Assembly: GCA_024402455.1 (NCBI GenBank) | Contig: JAKSTS010000041.1 | Location: 1 to 16,399 of the forward strand | Length of the DNA stretch: 16,399 bases | Reading direction: 5' to 3' | From: Treponemataceae bacterium | GTDB lineage: Bacteria; Spirochaetota; Spirochaetia; Treponematales; Treponemataceae | Shown: positions 11,455-16,399 of the stretch, piece by piece | Layout of the letters: each line of letters starts with the position of its first letter | Position numbering within the stretch: position 1 is the stretch's first letter | Program-made: the position numbers and the translations under genes | The notes under the pieces: generated by a model | Databases searched by the model: none | What the model was told of the DNA's origin: nothing | What the model saw: the letters and a program-made list of their open reading frames with translations, nothing else

Positions 11455-11886
11455 ATGCAAATGTTTATAATTTTTGTACTGCTTTCTTTTGCAGTCTGTC
11501 TTTTAATGCTGGTTTTCAGCGGAAAATTGTCATTTAAACGGAAAAACCGGAAAAGAAATTCAAAAAACAATCGGTCAAAATCAGGTCAGCAGAAATATGC
11601 AGACGGTGTGCAGCCGGGGTGTTGTCCTTTGTGCGGAACGTTCCTCGTTGGAGCAGAAAAAATACAGTCATCTGTTTTTGAAGGCGGCAATGCAAGCGAC
11701 CGCCTCTGCTATATTCACGGTTGTCCTCACTGCGTGCCGCCTGAATCAATGTCTGTAAAGCGCATCTGCCCGGTCTGCAAAAAAAATGTTCCCGTTGAAG
11801 GTCATCTTACAGCCAGAATGTTTGAAAGAAAAGGCGGTGCCCATCATGTTCACATTTTAGGCTGTACGGAATGCCATAAAAGATAA
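11455..11886 (+). CDS. Membrane-anchored zinc-ribbon protein of unknown function
   Basis: The 143-residue protein has one N-terminal membrane segment (about residues 3-22, 'MFIIFVLLSFAVCLLMLVFS'), then a very basic linker (residues 25-47, rich in Lys, Arg and Asn), then a cysteine-rich domain. Cysteines lie at 56, 57 and 60 (CCPLC), 85, 90 and 93 (CYIHGCPHC), 105 and 108 (CPVC) and 137 and 140 (CTEC), with His88, His92, His116 and HHVH at 130-133. This is enough for two zinc ribbons, probably paired in a rubredoxin/zinc-ribbon manner. The domain should face the cytoplasm if the positive-inside rule applies to the basic linker. I do not recognise a named family. It is transcribed divergently from rsmI and its start codon sits directly behind a -10-like box. 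Confidence 0.7.
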   Translation: MQMFIIFVLLSFAVCLLMLVFSGKLSFKRKNRKRNSKNNRSKSGQQKYADGVQPGCCPLCGTFLVGAEKIQSSVFEGGNASDRLCYIHGCPHCVPPESMSVKRICPVCKKNVPVEGHLTARMFERKGGAHHVHILGCTECHKR

Positions 11887-11960
11887 AAGACATTAATTTG
11901 TTGTTTTACAATGAATTAGAAAGCGTGTTTTTCTGCCTTAAATTGAAGAAAGTAAAATTT

Positions 11961-12014
11961 CAAGCAATGACTTTCCGTTTCTTGCTTGCACCTCATTTCA
12001 TTTCGTGTTACGCT
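11961..12014 (+). promoter_or_regulatory. Putative trkAH promoter with an overlapping inverted repeat
   Basis: TTGCAC (11986-11991), a 17-base spacer and TACGCT (12009-12014) with an extended TGN (12006-12008) precede the ATG at 12023. An inverted repeat CAAGCAA (11961-11967) / TTGCTTG (11982-11988) overlaps the -35 box and could be an operator. The distance from -10 to ATG and the lack of a ribosome site again suggest a near-leaderless message. Confidence 0.45.
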
Positions 12015-12022
12015 GAAGCAGT

Positions 12023-13456
12023 ATGAAAATCATTATTGTCGGTGCGGGTTTTACAGGCATTCAGCTTGCAAAGCGGCTTGTTTCAGAAGAAAATGACGTT
12101 GTTCTTATTGATAATGACGAAGAAATTGTGCGTCATACATCAAACAGAGTAGATTGTCTTGTAGTGCAGGCAAATGGAAACAACCTTGAAACGCTTGAAT
12201 CTGCCGGCATTGCCAAAGCAGATGCTCTTGTTGCTCTTACGGAGTCTGACGAATTGAACATGATTACATGTTCTCTTGTTGATTCGGTTTATCCTGATGT
12301 AATAAAAATTGCACGTGTAAGAAATGATGATTATTATGCAAATTCAAAGCTTTTAGCTGCGCAGAAATGGCTTGAAAATACTTCAAGACCGCCGCTTTAT
12401 GGCATTGACGTTATGGTTCACCCTGACGTAGAAGCTGCAAAAACCATTGTAGCCGCCTATGAACATGGTGCTTCTGCTGAAGTTATGGAATTTGAAGATT
12501 CAAATTATGCCATTGCGTCTGTAGATATTGAAAAAGGCAGTCAGCTTGAAGGAATTCTTGTTCAAGACATAAAACCTCTTGTGCCTTTCCGCTTTTTGAT
12601 TACGGTTGTGGCACATGAAGGCGAATCATTTTTGCCGCGAGGCGATACAAAACTTTATGCCGGCGATACGCTTTCGCTTTTGCTTGAAAAAAATCAGCTT
12701 CCTGTTTTTCTTGAGCTTACTGGAAATTTAGAGCAGAAACCAATCAAAAAGGTTGCACTTGTTGGTGCCGGAAAAGTTGGTTCAAATGTTGCTGACGGAA
12801 TTTTGAAAAAATCTGGTGCTACCGGTTTTCTTTCAAAGGTTTTCGACAAGCGGTTCAAATCGCGCATGAATCTTGTAATTATCGAAAAAGACAGGGAACT
12901 TGCCAAAGAAGCTGCTGCAAGATTCCCAGAAGCAACTGTTTATAATGCAGATATAACAGATGAAAGCTTTGTCGAAGAAGAAAATCTTTCAAATTTTGAC
13001 CTTGTTATTGCAGCTACAAGTAATCATGAACTGAATATTGTTACTTCTGCTTATTTTAAAGCACAGGGCTGTTCAAAAAGCATTTGTCTTGTTACAAGTT
13101 CGTCTTATGCAGCCATAACACGGAACATTGGAATTGATGTCGTTGTGCCTATAAAAGATGCTGTTGTTGATACAATTATGAGCCATTTGCGTGGAAAAAG
13201 CGTTACGGGCATTCATACTTTTTCCGAAGGCTCTTTTGAAGCTGTCGAATATGAACTTCCAAAAAATTCAAAAGCGCATGGCAAATTCTTAAAAGATTTG
13301 CGGAGCGGAGATGTTACTTTTCTTATTCTGCTTGTAAACAAAGGCGAGGCTTATACAATTGCAGACGGCAATACGCAGCTTTCTGACGGAGACAAGCTTG
13401 TCTTTATTGCTGACGTAAAAGATACAAAGCGTGTACTTGAAAAATTTGGAGACTAA
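12023..13456 (+). CDS. trkA: Trk potassium uptake regulatory subunit TrkA
   Basis: TrkA is the cytosolic NAD(H)/ATP-binding gating ring of the Trk/Ktr K+ channel. The 477-residue protein has the full double architecture. RCK/Rossmann domain 1 has 'IIIVGAGFTGIQLAKRL' with GxGxxG at 7-12 and the acidic ribose ligand Asp30 at the end of the second strand. A TrkA_C domain follows at about 150-230. A second Rossmann domain begins at about 243 with 'VALVGAGKVGSNVADGIL', and a second TrkA_C ends near residue 475 ('LSDGDKLVFIADVKDTKRVL'). Length is close to E. coli TrkA (458). The stop codon TAA touches the ATG of trkH, so the two are translationally coupled. Confidence 0.95.
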   Translation: MKIIIVGAGFTGIQLAKRLVSEENDVVLIDNDEEIVRHTSNRVDCLVVQANGNNLETLESAGIAKADALVALTESDELNMITCSLVDSVYPDVIKIARVRNDDYYANSKLLAAQKWLENTSRPPLYGIDVMVHPDVEAAKTIVAAYEHGASAEVMEFEDSNYAIASVDIEKGSQLEGILVQDIKPLVPFRFLITVVAHEGESFLPRGDTKLYAGDTLSLLLEKNQLPVFLELTGNLEQKPIKKVALVGAGKVGSNVADGILKKSGATGFLSKVFDKRFKSRMNLVIIEKDRELAKEAAARFPEATVYNADITDESFVEEENLSNFDLVIAATSNHELNIVTSAYFKAQGCSKSICLVTSSSYAAITRNIGIDVVVPIKDAVVDTIMSHLRGKSVTGIHTFSEGSFEAVEYELPKNSKAHGKFLKDLRSGDVTFLILLVNKGEAYTIADGNTQLSDGDKLVFIADVKDTKRVLEKFGD

Positions 13457-14902
13457 ATGGTTCTGCTTGTTTTACGCTTAATTTCATTTCTTCTTGCAAT
13501 TATTTCTCTGACTTTTATTTTGCCTTGTGCCTGCGGCTTATATTATGGTGAAACAGAGGCTGTTTTAAGCTTTGTCTGGCCTTTTGTTTTTTGTTTTTTG
13601 TTTGCTGCCATTATGTTTTTTGCAGGCAAAAAAAACAATGCAAAAAAACTGTCTTTGCGGAGCGGCTATGTTCTTGTGGCTGTTGCGTGGGTAATGGCTT
13701 GTGTTTTAGGCGCCGTGCCTCTTTTGCTTTCTGGCGTGGTTTCGTCTTTTACAGATGCATTTTTTGAAAGTGTTTCTGGCTTTTCAACAACCGGCGCAAC
13801 TATTTTAAATGATGTTGAAGCATTGCCAAACTGCATAAATTTGTGGCGAATGCAGATGCACTGGCTTGGCGGTATGGGAATTGTTGTGCTTACTGTTGCT
13901 TTGCTGCCGCTTTTGGGCGTGGGCGGTTTTCAACTTATAAAAGCAGAAACTACAGGCCCCGACAAAGGTAAAATAACGCCGAAAATTGCAACAACTGCAA
14001 AAATCCTGTGGTTTATTTATGTCGGTATGACGCTGGTTGAAACATTGCTGCTCATGCTCTGCGGCATGTCTTTCTGGGAAGCTTTGTCGTATTCGTTTTC
14101 AACGCTTGGAACCGGCGGTTTTGCAACAAAAAATGCAAGCATTGCCGCATATAATTCATCTGCAATTGAATGGATCTGCTGCATATTCATGGCTCTTTCG
14201 GGCATAAACTTCAGCCTTTATTTTCAAGCTTTTAAAGGCAACTTTAAAGAAATCGTAAAAAATACAGAACTCAAGTTTTATATTGCTTTGCTTGCAGTTT
14301 CAATTTTTATTGTTACTTTTTCACTTTTGCCGCAGTATCACGATTTTTGTCTGGCAGCAAGGCTTGCTTCTTTTCAGGTTGTTTCGATTGTAACAACAAC
14401 AGGTTTTGGCACTGCAGATTTTACTTTTTGGGTTCCGGCTGCACAGTTTGTTATTTTTATGCTCATGTTCGTCGGCGGCTGTTCAGGTTCAACTGGCGGC
14501 GGCTTTAAAGTTATACGCTGGGTAGTTTTAGGCAAACAGGCTTCAAACGAAATGCGTCATATTCTTCATCCGCATGGAGTTTTTACAATAAGAATAAATA
14601 ATGATCCTGGAAGAAAAGATCTTGTTTTTAGTGTTGCCGCATTTGGGCTTTTGTACGCATTTCTTGTTCTTATTTCGACTTTTATTGGCACTCTTTTTGG
14701 TCTTGATTTGTTTTCTGCTTTTACAGGCGGTCTTGCAATGGTTGGCAACATCGGTCCAGGGTTTGGAATGATTGGTCCTTCGCAAAATTACGGTTTTCTG
14801 GCGCCTTTTGTAAAATGGTGGTACAGCTTTGCCATGCTTGCCGGTCGCCTTGAGCTTTATACTTTGCTTTTGTTCTTTTCTCCGTCTTTCTGGAAAAAAT
14901 AA
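13457..14902 (+). CDS. trkH: Trk potassium uptake channel subunit TrkH
   Basis: TrkH is the membrane subunit through which K+ enters. The 481-residue protein is hydrophobic and shows the four pore-loop repeats of the Trk/Ktr/HKT superfamily: 'SGFSTTGATI' (loop 1), 'STLGTGGFAT' (loop 2), 'TTTGFGTADF' (loop 3) and 'NIGPGFGMIG' (loop 4), each with the filter glycine. 'MHWLGGMGIVVLTVALLPLL' and 'GGCSGSTGGGFKVIR' (the intramembrane loop behind loop 3) are also typical. Length equals that of E. coli TrkH (483). GGAG lies in the last codons of trkA, 5 bases before the ATG. The operon order trkA-trkH differs from E. coli, where the genes are unlinked. Confidence 0.96.
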   Translation: MVLLVLRLISFLLAIISLTFILPCACGLYYGETEAVLSFVWPFVFCFLFAAIMFFAGKKNNAKKLSLRSGYVLVAVAWVMACVLGAVPLLLSGVVSSFTDAFFESVSGFSTTGATILNDVEALPNCINLWRMQMHWLGGMGIVVLTVALLPLLGVGGFQLIKAETTGPDKGKITPKIATTAKILWFIYVGMTLVETLLLMLCGMSFWEALSYSFSTLGTGGFATKNASIAAYNSSAIEWICCIFMALSGINFSLYFQAFKGNFKEIVKNTELKFYIALLAVSIFIVTFSLLPQYHDFCLAARLASFQVVSIVTTTGFGTADFTFWVPAAQFVIFMLMFVGGCSGSTGGGFKVIRWVVLGKQASNEMRHILHPHGVFTIRINNDPGRKDLVFSVAAFGLLYAFLVLISTFIGTLFGLDLFSAFTGGLAMVGNIGPGFGMIGPSQNYGFLAPFVKWWYSFAMLAGRLELYTLLLFFSPSFWKK

Positions 14903-14913
14903 AGCAGTATTTG

Positions 14914-15116
14914 TATATAGCCCAAAAGTCGAGTTTTATACAAGCGATGTAAAATTTATTTTGTCATGCTGAATTTATTTCAGCATCCCCTTGTATTAAG
15001 AGATTTCGTGTTGAAATCCGCCGAATGCTGACAAATTCGGACTGACAGATTGTTTTTATGGTTTTGTCAGTGCAAGAACAACTATGGATTTCATAACTCG
15101 ACATTCAGACTATATA
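14914..15116. repeat. Inverted-repeat-bounded element after trkH containing a copy of the TGTCATGC repeat
   Basis: The outer arms TATATAG (14914-14920) plus GTCGAGTT (14928-14935) are mirrored by AACTCGAC (15095-15102) plus CTATATA (15110-15116), with a 7-base non-matching stretch in both arms: 18 of 22 positions pair. Inside, 14962-14987 is identical to the left 26 bases of the repeat after htpG. The right part differs (CCGAAT/ATTCGG hairpin near 15021-15040, then CTGACAG). No ORF is present; it may also serve as a large terminator structure for trkAH. Confidence 0.6.
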
Positions 15117-15147
15117 GTTAATTTCTTTCAATATAATCAATTAAAAT

Positions 15148-15182
15148 ATCGGTTTGTTTTATAGTTTTGCCAATAAACCGAT
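15148..15182 (-). terminator. Possible terminator overlapping the end of the phosphatase gene
   Basis: ATCGGTTT (minus, 15175-15182) pairs with AAACCGAT (minus, 15148-15155), and the minus strand then continues ATTTTAATTG. The 8-bp stem has a long loop that includes the stop codon, so it is a weak candidate. Confidence 0.3.
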
Positions 15183-15641
15183 GCAGCCGGCAAGAACATC
15201 ATTATATGTCTGGTCAAAATTTCCTGTATACCACGGGTCGTCAATTTCTTTTGTGCTGCCGTACATGCTTGAAATTCCGCCTTTGTACGAAGCCGGTGCA
15301 AATTCAAGCAGCAGATGTGTCTTGTTTTCTGCATATTCTCCGCCAATCCGCAGAATGTTCCGAATGTTTGCATAGTCCATTCCGATTACATAGTCATATT
15401 CTCTGCAGTCGGCTTCCGTTAATTGAACTGCCGCTCGCCTCTCAAAAGGAACGCGCATTTCGCGAAGTTTCTGTCTTGTTCCGTAATGAATGTCATTTCC
15501 AATTTCTTCGCGGCTTGTTGCACTCGAATTAATTAAAAATTCATCTTCTCTTCCGGCCTGTCTTACAAGGTCTTTCATTACAAATTCTGCCATTGTTGAA
15601 CGGCAGATATTGCCGTGGCAGACAAACATTATTTTAATCAT
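15159..15641 (-). CDS. Low-molecular-weight protein tyrosine phosphatase
   Basis: This cytosolic enzyme family removes phosphate from phosphotyrosine via a cysteinyl-phosphate intermediate; some members act on arginine phosphate. The 160-residue length is typical. The P-loop CX5R(S/T) is 'VCHGNICRS' with nucleophile Cys8 and Arg14. The general acid lies in the 'DDPWYTG' loop (Asp135-Pro136), and 'INSSATSREEIGNDIHYGT' matches the usual 'SAGTxxxHxGxxxD' region. Histidine rather than leucine follows Cys8, as in many Firmicutes and spirochaete members. The ribosome site GGAG is 5 bases before the ATG. It lies downstream of the peptidase gene on the same strand, with 161 bases and a long hairpin between, so cotranscription is uncertain. 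No tyrosine kinase gene is nearby. Confidence 0.93.
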   Translation of the reverse strand: MIKIMFVCHGNICRSTMAEFVMKDLVRQAGREDEFLINSSATSREEIGNDIHYGTRQKLREMRVPFERRAAVQLTEADCREYDYVIGMDYANIRNILRIGGEYAENKTHLLLEFAPASYKGGISSMYGSTKEIDDPWYTGNFDQTYNDVLAGCIGLLAKL

Positions 15642-15718
15642 TTTTGCTCCAATGTTTGTTTTTGATCTTTAAAAATACATTGAGTTTATTCTGAATTTTG
15701 TCTGGTTTGTAGTCTTTT

Positions 15719-15765
15719 TACGCTAAATCCTGCGTTAATCCAAATTTTATGCAGAATTTAGCGTA
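15719..15765. repeat. Long perfect-arm hairpin between the peptidase and phosphatase genes
   Basis: TACGCTAAAT-C-CTGC (15719-15733) pairs with GCAG-A-ATTTAGCGTA (15751-15765): 14 bp with one mismatch and a 17-base loop. Neither strand has a proper T-run right after it, so it may be a dispersed palindrome, an attenuator or a protein-binding site rather than a terminator. Confidence 0.5.
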
Positions 15766-15802
15766 TTATTCAGTATTTTTGAGCAGTTTCAGATTTATTG
15801 CT

Positions 15803-16399
15803 TTAGTCCCTGCGGTTTTTGGCTATAAAAACAAGACGTAAGAATGATGCAATTGCAGTTAATGCAGAAGCAACATAAGTCATTGCTGCGGCAGAGAGCA
15901 CTTTTTTGGTGGCTTTTAATTCAGCTTCGTCTAAGGTGTTCGTCTGGCGCAGTATTTTGATTGCTCTTCTTGAAGCATTGAACTCTACAGGAAGCGTAAC
16001 AAGCGAAAATAGCACAGAGCAGCCAAAAAGCAGGATGCCAATTTCAACTAAAAGCCAGCCGATTCCAGAAGAAGTGTTGCCGTAACCGATGCCGAGACCT
16101 AAACAGGCAAGCAGCGGTCCGAACCGTGAACCAAAATTTGCAACCGGAACAATTGCGCTTCTAAGCCAGAGCGGTGCATAGCCGCGTGCATGTTGAATTG
16201 CGTGTCCTGTTTCGTGTGCTGCAACGCCAATTGCTGCAATTGAAGTTTTTGAATATACAGAATCTGAAAGTCTTAAAACTTTTTGTGTAGGTGCATAGTG
16301 GTCGGTCAAACTGCCGGAAACATGTTCAATGCGGACATCTGTTATGTTATTTGCTTTTAATAAAAGCTGTGCTGCTTGTGCACCGTTTATTCCACGTTT
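15803..16399 (-). CDS. YugP-type membrane zinc metallopeptidase (5' end outside window)
   Basis: This family (Zn_peptidase_2, YugP-like) consists of membrane-bound neutral zinc peptidases of unclear substrate. The frame is open to the right edge: the residues read 'RGINGAQAAQLLLKANNITD', 'VRIEHVSGSLTDHYAPTQKV' and 'LRLSDSVYSKTSIAAIGVAA', then the catalytic HETGH (bases 16202-16216) in 'AAHETGHAIQHARGYAPL'. Two to three membrane segments follow ('FGPLLACLGLGIGYG', 'WLLVEIGILLFGCSVLFSLV'), then 'LPVEFNASRRAIKIL', where the Glu is the likely third zinc ligand, and a final membrane segment. The TTG at 16309 is internal; the family signature continues upstream of it. About 25-45 N-terminal residues are missing. 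Confidence 0.93.
   Translation of the reverse strand, partial: KRGINGAQAAQLLLKANNITDVRIEHVSGSLTDHYAPTQKVLRLSDSVYSKTSIAAIGVAAHETGHAIQHARGYAPLWLRSAIVPVANFGSRFGPLLACLGLGIGYGNTSSGIGWLLVEIGILLFGCSVLFSLVTLPVEFNASRRAIKILRQTNTLDEAELKATKKVLSAAAMTYVASALTAIASFLRLVFIAKNRRD

Noticed and set aside
16307..16309. TTG at 16309 as the start of the zinc peptidase
   Set aside because: The family signature VRIEHVSGSLTDHY runs through this codon to the right edge, so the true start is outside.

Overview
The window reads as chromosomal DNA of a host-associated spirochaete, most likely Treponema or a close relative. The evidence is an AT-rich genome, an anti-sigma-28 factor (FlgM) downstream of rsmI, Rhs/YD-repeat debris, genes whose -10 box lies directly before the start codon, and many hairpin-forming dispersed repeats between genes. 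The genus assignment is inference; no rRNA or other marker gene is present.

Layout. Positions 2-856 hold the C-terminal part of a secreted 5'-nucleotidase/UshA-type phosphoesterase that runs off the left edge, followed by a terminator. At 1025-1765 is an ECF-transporter S component, followed by an 11-bp stem hairpin and a ten-unit degenerate tandem repeat with almost exact 22-bp phasing (1869-2090). From 2100 to 3345 is a decayed Rhs-type polymorphic-toxin locus: a toxin-like remnant, a broken signal-peptide ORF, a small intact secreted protein that could be an orphan immunity protein, and an Rhs core fragment cut off by a hairpin-rich repeat. A stand-alone PTS EIIC-type membrane protein follows on the minus strand (3396-4460). 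The chaperone gene htpG (4858-6783) ends in a terminator whose loop contains a 73-bp palindromic repeat.

From 6986 to 11393 the minus strand holds two transcription units. rsmI and flgM form one, closed by a strong bidirectional terminator. A degenerate iron-ADH-fold protein, a TrmH/SpoU methyltransferase and an ATP-grasp ligase form the other. The last two genes are joined by a repeat element that supplies the tail of one protein and the head of the next. rsmI is divergent from a small zinc-ribbon membrane protein (11455-11886); their -35 boxes overlap. The trkA-trkH potassium-uptake operon follows (12023-14902), then a ~200-bp inverted-repeat-bounded element. The right end carries a low-molecular-weight protein tyrosine phosphatase and the 5'-truncated gene of a YugP-type membrane zinc peptidase, both on the minus strand.

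Most genes are core housekeeping or transport functions. The unusual content is in the intergenic repeats, the Rhs remnant and the pseudoenzyme-like ADH homologue. No intact mobile element, CRISPR array, tRNA or rRNA gene was seen.
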